Positions 7,309-16,896 are shown, counted from the first letter of the stretch. The stretch is 64,000 nt of DNA from Flavobacterium quisquiliarum (GCF_019308285.1 NZ_WWEM01000039.1:62001-126000); one strand, 5' to 3'. Notes: generated from the letters alone by a model not told the origin. A program made the numbers and translations.

Positions 7309-8370
7309 TTAGGCCTGTAAAGCCTGTATTTGATAGTTTAAAGGTGTAGTTCCGGTATGTTTTTTAAATGCAGCAAAAAAAGTTGATTTTGAATTAAAAC
7401 CTACATCATAACCAACCGATTCCAAAGTCAGTTTATCATTTGAGGTTATGATTTTGCAAGCTTCATTAATTCTAAATTCGTTCACAAAGCTGGTGAAATT
7501 CTTTCCGAGGTTATTATTTAAAAATTGTGATAATTGATGGCTCGAAATATTAATTTCCTGAGACAAATCCTGAAGACTTAAGTTGGGGTTTTTATACAGA
7601 CTCTTTTCATTCATTATATTTTCCAGCTTTTCCGAAATAATGTTAGCTTCAGTAGAATCAATTTTCTTTCCTGAATTCTTTTGAGCATTCAACAAAAACA
7701 AATCGTCGGTTTTTTTTCTGTATAAAAGAATAGAAATTATCAGATATAAAATAAAAGAGAAAACTACCGCTCCGCTGATGTAAGTTGCAGCAGAAGCGCC
7801 CATAATCGCTAAAAAATAAAAAAGGAATAATAGAAAATTTCCCAGAAAAAGGGTTCCGAACCACATTTCAGACGGGCTTGTTTTTTGTTTAAGGCTGAAA
7901 AAATTCTTTAAAACGCCTCTAATTGTAAATCCAGAGAAAACGATATAAACAAACCATTGAAAGTAAATGATGATGATGAGATAATTTCTCCATAAATCGG
8001 AATGGTTTTCATACGGATATATAATTCCAACTCCAACAATCAGAGTTCCCCAGAACAGCAGTATCATTTTCCAAAGTTTTGGCATTATATGAACTTCTTC
8101 TACTCCGGATTTTAGAAAATAATACAAACAAGGTCCAATGAAAAAACAAGCTGTAAGTCCCAACTGTAAATACATTCTTGGCAATTCAGGGTGAAAATAA
8201 ACAAACACCGATTTCCCAATTCGAATACTTAAAGCAAATAAAAGCGCGCCCAGAAAATAATTGGTCAGGTATTTTTTCTTGGTAAAAAAGAAAAAATAAA
8301 TGCCCAATATAATTCCGTTAAAAGAACCCAAAGCACTAAAAAAGAATAAAAGTTCTTTACTGGTATCCAT
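7309..8370 (-). CDS. AraC-family regulator with N-terminal membrane sensor
   Basis: A 353-residue protein. Residues 1-215 hold about seven hydrophobic helices; residues 250-353 form the double HTH of the AraC family, with NISSHQLSQFLNN as the first recognition region and ESVGYDVGFNSKSTFFAAFK with TTPLNYQ as the second. The domain order places the DNA-binding part in the cytoplasm of a membrane-bound regulator. It is followed on the same strand by the receptor at 4954-7191, the most likely target. The signal is unknown. Confidence 0.9.
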   Translation of the reverse strand: MDTSKELLFFFSALGSFNGIILGIYFFFFTKKKYLTNYFLGALLFALSIRIGKSVFVYFHPELPRMYLQLGLTACFFIGPCLYYFLKSGVEEVHIMPKLWKMILLFWGTLIVGVGIIYPYENHSDLWRNYLIIIIYFQWFVYIVFSGFTIRGVLKNFFSLKQKTSPSEMWFGTLFLGNFLLFLFYFLAIMGASAATYISGAVVFSFILYLIISILLYRKKTDDLFLLNAQKNSGKKIDSTEANIISEKLENIMNEKSLYKNPNLSLQDLSQEINISSHQLSQFLNNNLGKNFTSFVNEFRINEACKIITSNDKLTLESVGYDVGFNSKSTFFAAFKKHTGTTPLNYQIQALQA

Positions 8371-8536
8371 AATTTATGTTTGTTATATCCTGAACAAAGC
8401 TAAAAAAAAGATTGATTTACGATGAGAATAATACTTCAAAAATATATTTGACAACTATATTTAAAAATGAAAAAGTATTTTAAATCCATCCATTTGTCAA
8501 TAAACAAAAGCCTCACGATTTCTTGATTATAAATAC

Positions 8537-8544
8537 TACTTTTG
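8537..8544 (+). promoter_or_regulatory. Promoter -7 box TACTTTTG before the 1144-residue protein
   Basis: An exact TAnnTTTG match with its last base 22 bp before the ATG at 8566. No TTG element at the expected spacing was found. Confidence 0.5.
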
Positions 8545-8565
8545 ACTTTTCAGAGTTAAGGTATT

Positions 8566-11500
8566 ATGTTGAAAAAATTATTGTTTTTGACGGTTTTCAT
8601 TTGGTTTTCGGCCCTTCAGGCTCAGGAAACTGAATCGTTATACAAAACCAAAAAAATAATAACGACAAAAGATACTATTCGGATTGAAAATGTCAGCATC
8701 AATTCGGGTTTCTTTCAGCTTTTAAATACTAAAAAAGAACCAATCGATTCGTCTTTTTATAAAATTGATTTCCAAAAAGGCTTTTTACTCTTAAAAGAAA
8801 ACTTTCCCTCAGCTTCTGATACTTTAATTGTCAATTATCTCAAATATCCGGATTTCTTAACCAAAGAATACAGCCTTTACAAATCGGATCAAATTGTAAA
8901 CAGCGATGTTGGAACCGAAAAATTATACCGAATCGATAATAATGCAAATGCCAAAAAAGTAACACCTTTTGACGGATTAAATACTTCCGGAAGCATTACA
9001 CGAGGAATCACTGTTGGGAACAATCAGAGCACGGTTTTAAATTCCAATCTGGATTTACAGATAACTGGTAAAATCTCAGACAAAGTAAGTCTTCGTGCTT
9101 CTCTTCAAGATAATAACATTCCGTTGCAAGATGGCGGTTATTCTCAAAAACTCGATCAGTTTGATAATATTTTCATGGAACTTTTCAGTGACGATTGGAG
9201 CATTCGCGCAGGTGATGTTTTTTTAGAAAACAGAAAAACCCAATTCATGAATTTCAATAAAAAAGTTCAGGGACTTTCTGCCAGTTTTGATTTTGATACC
9301 GAAAAAAGCAAAACGAATGTCTTTGCTTCTGTTGCTTTTGTAAAAGGACAATATGCCAAAAGTACCTTTACAGGTCAGGAAGGAAATCAAGGACCGTATA
9401 AACTAAAAGGACAAAATGGCGAATTGTACGTTTTGGTAATTTCAGGTTCTGAACGTGTTTACGTAAATGGTGTTTTATTGAAACGTGGCGAAAACAATGA
9501 TTATGTTATTGATTATAATGCTGGTGAAATTGTTTTTACTTCGCTTTTCACCATTACTTCAGAAATGAGAATTAATGTAGAATACCAATATTCTGAACGA
9601 AATTACAATCGACTTGTGACCTACGCAGGCGCAACACACGAAAACAAGAATTGGAGTTTTGGCGGTTATTTATATTCTGAAAATGATTTAAAAAATCAGC
9701 CTTTACAACAGAATCTTTCTCCGGAACAAGTCCAGATTTTAAGTGAAGCAGGAGATGATATTAATTTAATGAAAGCGCCTTCTGCCTACGAAGACAAATA
9801 TGCCGACAATAAAATTTTGTATAAAAAGATTATAATAAATTCGGTTGAAGTTTACGAGTATTCGAATAATCCGCAAGATGTTTTGTACAATGTGAGATTT
9901 AGTCAGGTTGGAGCCAATGCAGGAAATTATATCATTCAAAACAATAATTCGGTAGAACGTATTTATCAATATGTAGAACCTATAAATGGTATTTTACAGG
10001 GAAATTATGAACCTATTGTACAGCTTGTTGCGCCAATGAAACTTCAGGTTGCCTCTTTTTTAGGAAAGTATAATCCAAACGAGAAAACTTTGGTCGATTT
10101 TGAATTGGCTGTCAGCAACAACGATCAAAATTTATTTTCTCCAATTGACGATTCTAATAATGAAGGTGTTGCTTTTAAAACCAATCTTAAAAAAAGACTT
10201 TTTTCCCGAAGCTGGAGTTTAGATGCCTTTGCTAATTATCAATATGTACAGCAGGATTTTAAATCTATTGAACGTTTGTATAATATTGAATTCAACCGCG
10301 ACTGGAACTTAACGGGAACACTTTTGGGTAATCAGAGCCTTTTGGTTACGGGTTTTAATTTTGATTTGTTTTCAAATAAAAAAAACTCAAATATTGGTTT
10401 GGTAACGTATCAATTTGAGAAATTAGATTTCAGTGAAAGTTATACAGGTTCTAGACATACGACTTCGGCTTTATTTAAGATAAAAAATTGGACAATTGAG
10501 AATAATGGAAGTTTTCTGAATTCTGATGCCACAGCTTCAACTTCAAAATTCATTAGAAATCAAACCAGAACAAAATATCATTTTGGAAAAAATTGGGTTG
10601 GAGGAACAATGCAGCTTGAAGACAATCAGGAAAAGGATAAAGTGACCAATCAGTTTTCGGCTTTAAGCCAGCGTTTTTCAGAATATGGAGTTTTTACTGG
10701 ACGTGGCGACAGCACTAAAGTATTTGTAGAAGTTGGTTTCCTGCAAAGGCGAAACGACAGTTTGCAAAATGGACTGTTACAGCATGTCAATAATTCTCAG
10801 ACCTATTATTTAAAGTCCAAACTAATTCAGAACAAAACAACCGATCTAGCGGTTTATGCGAGTTATCGAAATCTGGATTTTACAAATCAATCCAGACAAA
10901 ATGAACCTTCTTTAAATTCGAGAGTTTTATACAATGACCGTTTCTTTAACCAATTAATGCAGATTGGAACTACTTACGAAACCAGTTCCGGAACTATTGC
11001 ACAGCAGGAATTTACGTATGTCGAAGTGCCAACGGGACAAGGTGTTTATACCTGGAATGATTATAACGGCAACGGAATTCAGGAATTACAGGAATTTGAA
11101 ATCGCAGTTTTTCAGGATCAGGCAAAATATGTAAGGATCTTTTTGCCGAATCAGATTTACATCAAAACCAATCAAAATAAGTTTTCACAGTCTTTAACTT
11201 TAAATCCGTTGCAATGGCAGAACGAAAAAGGTTTCAAGAAACTGCTGTCTTACTTCTACAATCAGACTTCTTTTATAATGGATCGAAAAGTAAAAAGTGA
11301 AGGAGAAAAACTGGAACTGAATCCGTTTAATTCTTCTGAAGAAAATATTTTAGGTTTAAATTCGAGTTTTAGAAACAGTTTATTTTACAACCGAGGCCGT
11401 CAGAAACATTCGGTTACCTATTCTTATCTTGTCAATAAAGGAAAAAGTCTGCTTTCTATTGGTTCACAAAATGTCCGCAATTATTCACATCAAATTCAAT

Positions 11501-12000
11501 ATACGCATTTGTATCAAAAAAGCTGGTTATTTAATTTCTTTACTAAAACCATCAAAACTGATTTGGTTTCAGAAGATTTTGAAGAAAAAAACTATGATAT
11601 TAATGGCTGGCAATTGGCACCAAAAGTGAGTTATTTGTTTTCAAAAAACACTAAACTAGATTTCTTTTATGAACTTCAGAACAAGAAAAATCAAATAGGC
11701 AATTTTGAAACTTTAAAACAAAACCGCATAGGAACTTCGTTTTCTTATGCCGGCGAAAAGAAAGTAACTGTAAATGGCGAGTTTTCTTTTTATGAAAATA
11801 AATTTAATGGTAACGAATTTTCATCCGTAGGTTTTCAAATGCTCGAAGGACTTCAAGCAGGATCTAATCTAGTTTGGAAACTACTTTTACAAAAGAACAT
11901 TACATCATTTTTAGATGTTAATTTGAACTATCTAGGACGTAAAAGCGAAACTGGAAATACGATTCATACTGGCAACATTCAGCTTCGAGCATATTTTTAA
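8566..12000 (+). CDS. Large secreted, probable outer-membrane beta-barrel protein
   Basis: A 1144-residue protein with a signal peptide (residues 1-19, ending ALQAQ). No transmembrane helices follow. Repeating aromatic/polar alternation from about 130 onward and a final strand ending in RAYF fit a beta-barrel with an aromatic C-terminus. A segment around 290-320 (SERVYVNGVLLKRGENNDYV, then IDYNAGEIVFT) resembles a recurring domain in very large Bacteroidota surface proteins. There is no plug or TonB box, no T9SS C-terminal domain and no recognised enzyme fold. It precedes the Lys/Ala-rich secreted protein by 64 bp. The function is unknown. Confidence 0.8.
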   Translation: MLKKLLFLTVFIWFSALQAQETESLYKTKKIITTKDTIRIENVSINSGFFQLLNTKKEPIDSSFYKIDFQKGFLLLKENFPSASDTLIVNYLKYPDFLTKEYSLYKSDQIVNSDVGTEKLYRIDNNANAKKVTPFDGLNTSGSITRGITVGNNQSTVLNSNLDLQITGKISDKVSLRASLQDNNIPLQDGGYSQKLDQFDNIFMELFSDDWSIRAGDVFLENRKTQFMNFNKKVQGLSASFDFDTEKSKTNVFASVAFVKGQYAKSTFTGQEGNQGPYKLKGQNGELYVLVISGSERVYVNGVLLKRGENNDYVIDYNAGEIVFTSLFTITSEMRINVEYQYSERNYNRLVTYAGATHENKNWSFGGYLYSENDLKNQPLQQNLSPEQVQILSEAGDDINLMKAPSAYEDKYADNKILYKKIIINSVEVYEYSNNPQDVLYNVRFSQVGANAGNYIIQNNNSVERIYQYVEPINGILQGNYEPIVQLVAPMKLQVASFLGKYNPNEKTLVDFELAVSNNDQNLFSPIDDSNNEGVAFKTNLKKRLFSRSWSLDAFANYQYVQQDFKSIERLYNIEFNRDWNLTGTLLGNQSLLVTGFNFDLFSNKKNSNIGLVTYQFEKLDFSESYTGSRHTTSALFKIKNWTIENNGSFLNSDATASTSKFIRNQTRTKYHFGKNWVGGTMQLEDNQEKDKVTNQFSALSQRFSEYGVFTGRGDSTKVFVEVGFLQRRNDSLQNGLLQHVNNSQTYYLKSKLIQNKTTDLAVYASYRNLDFTNQSRQNEPSLNSRVLYNDRFFNQLMQIGTTYETSSGTIAQQEFTYVEVPTGQGVYTWNDYNGNGIQELQEFEIAVFQDQAKYVRIFLPNQIYIKTNQNKFSQSLTLNPLQWQNEKGFKKLLSYFYNQTSFIMDRKVKSEGEKLELNPFNSSEENILGLNSSFRNSLFYNRGRQKHSVTYSYLVNKGKSLLSIGSQNVRNYSHQIQYTHLYQKSWLFNFFTKTIKTDLVSEDFEEKNYDINGWQLAPKVSYLFSKNTKLDFFYELQNKKNQIGNFETLKQNRIGTSFSYAGEKKVTVNGEFSFYENKFNGNEFSSVGFQMLEGLQAGSNLVWKLLLQKNITSFLDVNLNYLGRKSETGNTIHTGNIQLRAYF

Positions 12001-12064
12001 TGCACTGCGAAAAAGGTGACAAAAAAATGTTTAACTTTAATTGAAAATTTAAACGTATAACCTT

Positions 12065-12661
12065 ATGAAAAAATTAGTATTAATCTGTTTATTAGTTGTT
12101 TTCTCTTCCAATTTCTACGCCCAAGAAACAACTGCAAAAGCGGCAAAAACAAAAACAGAAGCTTCAGCAAAAAAAGCAAAAGCAAGTGCAGACAAAGCTT
12201 CGGCTGATGCCAAAAAAGAAGCAACAAAATCTAAAAAAGCAGCAGATGACGCCAAAGCAGCTTCCTCTAAAGCAAAAAAAGAATCGACTGACGCAGCAAA
12301 AAAAACTGCCGACAAAGAAGCCACAAAAGCAAAAGCCGATGCTAAAAAGGCGACAGTTGCATCTGACAAAGCTAAAAGTACAGCAGATAAGGCTAAAGCC
12401 GATGCAAAAAAAACAACCGCTAAAGCGGACGATACTAAAGCGGAAGCTAAAAAAACCAAGGCTAAAGCTGATGACGTAAAAAAAGATGCTACTGCTGCTA
12501 AAAAATCTGCCACAAAGACTTTAAAGGAAACTAACGAAAAAGCACCGTCAGTTCCAGACAAAGTTACTGGCGAATACAATGGTAAAAAAGTTTACACTGG
12601 CCCAAGAGGCGGGAAATACTACATTAACAAAAATGGTAATAAAACTTATATTCAGGATTAA
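12065..12661 (+). CDS. Secreted Lys/Ala-rich protein with C-terminal PBCV-type basic adaptor domain
   Basis: A 198-residue protein with a signal peptide at 1-20 (ending NFYAQ). Residues 21-165 are almost only Lys, Ala, Asp, Glu and Thr in quasi-heptad repeats such as KAKADAKKA, predicting a long highly charged helix. The last 30 residues contain VYTGPRGGKYYINKNGNKTY, the signature of the basic adaptor domain first described in chlorella virus PBCV-1 proteins. The helix resembles late-embryogenesis or apolipoprotein-like helices. Codon use is low-complexity, which also opens long ORFs in the other frames; these are shadows. It may bind DNA, nucleic acid or anionic surface polymers (inference). 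Confidence 0.85.
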   Translation: MKKLVLICLLVVFSSNFYAQETTAKAAKTKTEASAKKAKASADKASADAKKEATKSKKAADDAKAASSKAKKESTDAAKKTADKEATKAKADAKKATVASDKAKSTADKAKADAKKTTAKADDTKAEAKKTKAKADDVKKDATAAKKSATKTLKETNEKAPSVPDKVTGEYNGKKVYTGPRGGKYYINKNGNKTYIQD

Positions 12662-12663
12662 GA

Positions 12664-12710
12664 AAGATACTGAGATACTAAGATGCTAAGTTTCTAAGAT
12701 ATTTACTTAG
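12664..12710. repeat. Iterated CTAAG/CTGAG motif after the PBCV-adaptor gene
   Basis: Units of 7-9 bp such as ATACTGAG, ATACTAAG, ATGCTAAG and TTTCTAAG follow each other directly after the stop codon. Similar runs are at 40857-40895 and 41641-41669. Confidence 0.6.
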
Positions 12711-12725
12711 AATGCTCCAATTAAG

Positions 12726-12750
12726 AACCGAACATACGTTCGGTTTTTTT
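12726..12750 (+). terminator. Rho-independent terminator
   Basis: The perfect 8-bp stem AACCGAAC / GTTCGGTT has a 4-nt loop and is followed by a run of T. It ends the 12065-12661 transcript. The rest of the 309-bp gap up to 12970 is A/T-rich and shows no further gene. Confidence 0.88.
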
Positions 12751-12970
12751 ATATTATAACTAAACCTACAAATTTCCTTATTAAGGTCATTTCAAAAAAT
12801 CGAAAATTACTTAACATACAGATAATCTTATTTAAGAAAATGAAAATATTTTTGAAACACCCCTGTAAATCTCTAGTGTTTATAAGAATATAGAGTTAAT
12901 AATTTAGTAATACCCTCGAAATAACATCCAAAACATATTTCTTTATCTTCGTTTTTAAAAAGCATTAAAA

Positions 12971-14053
12971 ATGAGCATTGATTATTCTGCGAATAAAACT
13001 ATTTTAGTCGCTCCATTAAATTGGGGTCTTGGCCATGCAACTCGTTGTATTCCTATTATAAAAGCGCTTCAGGAGAATAATTATATTCCGATTATTGCCT
13101 CAGATGGGGTTGCGCTGGCTTTATTGCGAAAAGAATTTCCTTATATACAGACTTTAGAACTTCCTTCTTATCATATTGAATATGCCAAAAATGGAAAAAA
13201 CTTTAAATGGAAGCTGATCAAAAACCTTCCTAAAATGATTACTGCCATTTTGGATGAGAAAAAAATGGTCAATACTTGGATTAAAAAGCATGGAATTGAT
13301 GGTATTATCTCTGATAATAGATTGGGAGTTTTCAGTAAAAAAGTACCATCCGTTTTTATGACGCATCAGTTAAATGTGATGACAGGAAATACAACTTGGT
13401 TTACGAGTATATGCCATCAGAAAATCATCAAAAAATATACGGAATGCTGGGTTCCTGATACCAATGATGAAGTAAATCTTACTGGCGAGTTAGGTCATTT
13501 AAAAACTGACGAACTAAATTTAAGATATATTGGTCCGCTAAGCCGAATGCGAAAAAAAGACACTCCAAAAATATATGATTTGATGATTATATTGTCTGGA
13601 CCAGAACCGCAGCGTACTTTCTTAGATGAAAAACTACAGAAAGAAGCAGCAAAATATCCAGGCAAAGTGGTTTTTGTTCAAGGGATTGTAGATAAATCTC
13701 AAGAAAAGTGGCAGGCTGGAAATGTTACTTATTACAATTTTATGAATTCGAAACAGCTGGAACAAACCTTTAACGAAAGTGAATTTGTCCTTTGCCGCTC
13801 TGGTTATACCACTGTAATGGATTTGGCTAAATTGGGCAAAAAAGCTTTTTTTATTCCAACTCCAGGACAATACGAACAGGAATATCTTGCGGTAAAACTG
13901 CAGGAAGAAAATCTTGTGCCTTATGCAATGCAAGACGACTTTACTATTGAAGATCTATCAAAAGTAAAGGCTTTTAAAGGACTATCTCAATTTGAAAACA
14001 ATATAGACTGGGATTCCTTATTTTCTGTTTTCGAAAATAATTCTCAAGCATAA
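12971..14053 (+). CDS. Glycosyltransferase, MurG/UDP-glucuronosyltransferase-like fold
   Basis: A 360-residue protein with a GT-B layout. The N-terminal domain starts LVAPLNWGLGHATRCIPIIK, the glycine- and histidine-containing acceptor loop of MurG-like enzymes. The C-terminal domain has an LILS-like strand, then VLCRSGYTTVMDLAKLGKKA and IPTPGQYEQEYLA, the nucleotide-sugar-binding region. MurG itself would be expected in a cell-wall cluster and is somewhat different, so this is a paralogue with an unknown acceptor, perhaps a lipid or pigment. It is followed by a minus-strand porin. Confidence 0.82.
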   Translation: MSIDYSANKTILVAPLNWGLGHATRCIPIIKALQENNYIPIIASDGVALALLRKEFPYIQTLELPSYHIEYAKNGKNFKWKLIKNLPKMITAILDEKKMVNTWIKKHGIDGIISDNRLGVFSKKVPSVFMTHQLNVMTGNTTWFTSICHQKIIKKYTECWVPDTNDEVNLTGELGHLKTDELNLRYIGPLSRMRKKDTPKIYDLMIILSGPEPQRTFLDEKLQKEAAKYPGKVVFVQGIVDKSQEKWQAGNVTYYNFMNSKQLEQTFNESEFVLCRSGYTTVMDLAKLGKKAFFIPTPGQYEQEYLAVKLQEENLVPYAMQDDFTIEDLSKVKAFKGLSQFENNIDWDSLFSVFENNSQA

Positions 14054-14055
14054 AA

Positions 14056-14104
14056 AAATCCGTTTAATCTGTGTCTATAAACGGAACACGGATTAAACGG
14101 ATTT
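14056..14104 (-). terminator. Hairpin terminator of the porin gene
   Basis: The 18-nt arms at 14056-14073 and 14087-14104 are reverse complements except for one G-U. On the minus strand the hairpin is followed by seven T. It terminates the porin gene and lies directly after the glycosyltransferase stop, so it may serve both strands. Confidence 0.75.
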
Positions 14105-14143
14105 GCTTTCGCAAAAACGCGGATTAATGCAGGTTTTATTTTT

Positions 14144-15454
14144 TTAGAAGTTAAACTGCGCTTGTAATCTTAGTACATTTCCTTGTTGTCTGTTTATTGG
14201 GAGTGCGCTGTCTTCAAAAGTTCTGTCAGCAATTACATATTCTGCTGTCAACTCAAAAGCTTTGATGGGTTGCCATTCTACACCAAATTCGTAATCTCTT
14301 ACCACGTAGCTTCTCGCGTCTTTCTCATATTTTTTACCTCCATCATAATATTGAAATTTGGCAAAAGGATAAATACGCTGTTTTTTAATATCCCATTTAT
14401 AATTTAATAAAACGTAACCTCCGTTTAGATCTGTTTCATCAACTGTATTTGTAGTGGTATTGTATCTTGGTCCTTTCCCAATATTATATTCCGTCTGGAT
14501 TCCGAAAGGTCTTGGATATAAAACGAATGTTGCTCCTACCCTTTGATCTTTTACATATTGCGGATCATTTACCGTAACACCTGAAGAAATTTCTCCAGTA
14601 AAAGCCCATTTTCCTGTATAAGCTTGGATTCCTGGTTCGATAATCTGGCTTCCAATTACGAATGGATATGTAACTCTTGTAACGACGTTTAGATCACGAT
14701 TTCCATCTAGCTTATTAGCAATTTGTCCGTTGTAAACCCCAAAAGCAAATACCCCAAAATCTCCAGAACCTTTGTAACCATCTTTTACCAGCATTTCAAA
14801 ACGTTTTCTTATTTCGGCTGGAGCCCAATAAAAGAAGATTCCCAAATCACGTTCGTTTAATATGGAACTATTTATCGCATCAGCACGATCCATAGTTAAA
14901 CGCTGTGAACTTGACTGCATATTTTCGAATCCGTAAGGGATTTTACTTTGTCCAACACGAACACGATATTCTCTTTTCTTATCAAAAGAAAGATCGAAAT
15001 ACAAATCACGAATCTGAACGAAGTTCTGAATTCCTGTACTTGGCGAACTTGCAAAATCAGGCTGGAAATAGAAAAATACATTTGGATGAACTTGTCCTGA
15101 GAACACTAAACGGGCACGGCGAATAAAAAGTCCGTTATTTGCTTTTGCATCTGGAGCTGTCGAAGTTGTTCCCCAGGATTTATCACATTGTTCGCAAGAA
15201 ACTTTATCATTTGTAGAAAGCAGACCATTGTATCGAATCTGTGCATAACCTCTTAACGAGATTCTATCATACCAATGTTCTTCAATTCCTCCTCCAGATT
15301 TTGTGTCTGGAAGTTTCGCTTTGTTGATAGAATCTAAAATACGCATTACTTCGTTTTTTACATCCTGCTTATTTAATTCTTGTTTATTTGTTTCCTGTGC
15401 ATTAGCAGCACAAGTTAACAGTAATAAAACTGCTAGTAATTTTCTTTTTATCAT
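14144..15454 (-). CDS. Phosphate-selective porin O/P-type outer-membrane protein
   Basis: A 436-residue outer-membrane channel. The ATG at 15454 is preferred because it begins a normal signal peptide (MIKRKLLAVLLLLTCAANAQ); the upstream in-frame ATG at 15487 would add 11 residues before it. The mature protein has a periplasmic helix and then porin O/P features such as RLTMDRADAINS and a C-terminus ending in aromatic QAQFNF. Family members conduct phosphate or polyphosphate. Adjacent PhoR- and PhoB-like genes on the same strand support a phosphate role; polarity and gap suggest a separate promoter. Confidence 0.88.
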   Translation of the reverse strand: MIKRKLLAVLLLLTCAANAQETNKQELNKQDVKNEVMRILDSINKAKLPDTKSGGGIEEHWYDRISLRGYAQIRYNGLLSTNDKVSCEQCDKSWGTTSTAPDAKANNGLFIRRARLVFSGQVHPNVFFYFQPDFASSPSTGIQNFVQIRDLYFDLSFDKKREYRVRVGQSKIPYGFENMQSSSQRLTMDRADAINSSILNERDLGIFFYWAPAEIRKRFEMLVKDGYKGSGDFGVFAFGVYNGQIANKLDGNRDLNVVTRVTYPFVIGSQIIEPGIQAYTGKWAFTGEISSGVTVNDPQYVKDQRVGATFVLYPRPFGIQTEYNIGKGPRYNTTTNTVDETDLNGGYVLLNYKWDIKKQRIYPFAKFQYYDGGKKYEKDARSYVVRDYEFGVEWQPIKAFELTAEYVIADRTFEDSALPINRQQGNVLRLQAQFNF

Positions 15455-15617
15455 TAGTTCTCTAAATCCCTTAAATTCAGGATGCAAAGATGGAGCACCT
15501 ATGTTAAGAAATCATTAACCAGATGTTACTATAATAAAAATTTAATGTTACCGACTGAATCGGAATGTTTATTTATTGTTAAAACCCTTTGTTTTAGGAC
15601 TTTCCGCAAAAATCAGC

Positions 15618-16703
15618 TTACGATTTTTTAACCTCAGCTTTTGGGTTTTTAAATGCTTTTTCGAGCGTAAAAGAGAATTCTGAGCCAATTCCGAACTCAC
15701 TTTCTACATAAACTTTCTCTTTATGCGCTTCAATAATATGCTTTACAATCGCCAAACCTAAACCAGAACCTCCTTCAGAACGCGTTCCACTTTTGTCAAC
15801 TCGATAGAAACGTTCAAAAAGTCTTGGAATATTTTGTTTCTCAACTCCTTCTCCATTATCGCTAATACGGATTAAGACTTTTTTCTTTGTTAAATTTACC
15901 ACACCAACTTCTGTTAAACCACCTTCTTTTCCGTATTTAATAGAATTCACAATCAGGTTTTCTAAGACTTGTTGAATTCGATCCTGATCTCCGCGAATAA
16001 TTACAGATTGAACATTCTTGCTTTCAAAAGCTAGTTTTATTTTCTTTTTATCGGCTTTCATTTCCAATAAATCAAAAACATTTTGGATTAATTCGACAAT
16101 ATCAAAATCGGTCATATTTAGATTTAAATCACCTGATTCCAATTTGGTAATCATATCTAAATCTTCAACAATATATATAAGACGCTCCACACCTTTTTCT
16201 GCGCGTTTTAAATATTTTTTTCTAATATTTTTATCATCCATTGCACCGTCAAGCAAAGTCGAAACATAACCTTGAACAGTAAATAGAGGTGTTTTCAATT
16301 CGTGCGAAACGTTTCCTAAAAACTCTCTTCTGTATTGTTCACGAATTTCTAGCATTTCGATTTCCAGTTTTTTATCGGTCGCAAACTTTTTCACTTCGCG
16401 TGAAAGCGTCTCCATATCCGTATTAATTGGCTGATTGATCAAAGTGGTAGATTCTAACAACGAAACCTCATCGTAAATTTTCTTCACTCTTCGATAAATG
16501 AATCGTTCTACACGATATTGTAAAACCAAAAATGAGAATATATAAATGACGATAATGAAAATTATTCCAAATGCAACTTGATGTTGTAATTGATTCTTAT
16601 AAAATAAAGACATTAACATCAGCACAAATGCGGTAGTAAAGAGACTTATATACAAAGCCGATTTTATGGCGAATTTGTATGTTTTTTTAAAATTAATTTT
16701 CAT
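15618..16703 (-). CDS. Sensor histidine kinase, PhoR-like
   Basis: A 361-residue membrane kinase. Two helices (12-34 and 43-62) are joined by a short loop, so no large external sensor domain exists. A linker is followed by the dimerisation H-box FLGNVSHELKTPL with His134, then the N-box region near VLENLIVNSIKYG and the G boxes ISDNGEGV and GGSGLGLAIVKH. It belongs with the response regulator at 16897, as in the PhoR/PhoB arrangement of Bacteroidota. Porin O/P downstream and the TonB receptor across the divergent promoter fit a phosphate signal (inference). The kinase-regulator gap carries a 140-bp nested inverted repeat. Confidence 0.88.
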   Translation of the reverse strand: MKINFKKTYKFAIKSALYISLFTTAFVLMLMSLFYKNQLQHQVAFGIIFIIVIYIFSFLVLQYRVERFIYRRVKKIYDEVSLLESTTLINQPINTDMETLSREVKKFATDKKLEIEMLEIREQYRREFLGNVSHELKTPLFTVQGYVSTLLDGAMDDKNIRKKYLKRAEKGVERLIYIVEDLDMITKLESGDLNLNMTDFDIVELIQNVFDLLEMKADKKKIKLAFESKNVQSVIIRGDQDRIQQVLENLIVNSIKYGKEGGLTEVGVVNLTKKKVLIRISDNGEGVEKQNIPRLFERFYRVDKSGTRSEGGSGLGLAIVKHIIEAHKEKVYVESEFGIGSEFSFTLEKAFKNPKAEVKKS

Positions 16704-16737
16704 TGAAATTATTTAACCATTAAGAGATTGTTTTTCA

Positions 16738-16877
16738 CCATATAAGTGATATAAGTTCATTTTACTTTTGACTATAAATGACTTAGCACATGTAAACGCT
16801 ATGTTTACATGTGCTAAATATAGTAATTTTTAAAAAATGCGAACAACAAATTAAATGAACTTATATCACTTATACGG
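16738..16877. repeat. 140-bp nested inverted repeat between kinase and regulator genes
   Basis: The outer arms at 16738-16762 and 16853-16877 match over 25 bp with one mismatch (core ATAAGTGATATAAGTTCATT). An inner perfect 15-bp pair TTAGCACATGTAAAC lies at 16783-16797 and 16803-16817 around a 5-nt loop. The right outer arm lies 20 bp from the regulator's stop codon at 16897. The symmetry suggests a MITE-like element or a large RNA hairpin within an operon; I cannot separate these. Confidence 0.85.
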
Positions 16878-16896
16878 TTCGAATTTTTATAGGATG

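Noticed and set aside
12096..12579. Two long ORFs in other frames of the Lys/Ala-rich gene
   Set aside because: They arise from the low-complexity GCAAAAAAA-type codons of the real gene; no start context or homology is seen, while the real frame has a signal peptide and a known domain.
14183..15518. Plus-strand ORFs opposite the porin gene
   Set aside because: They are antisense shadows of the porin codons and have no independent start or homology.
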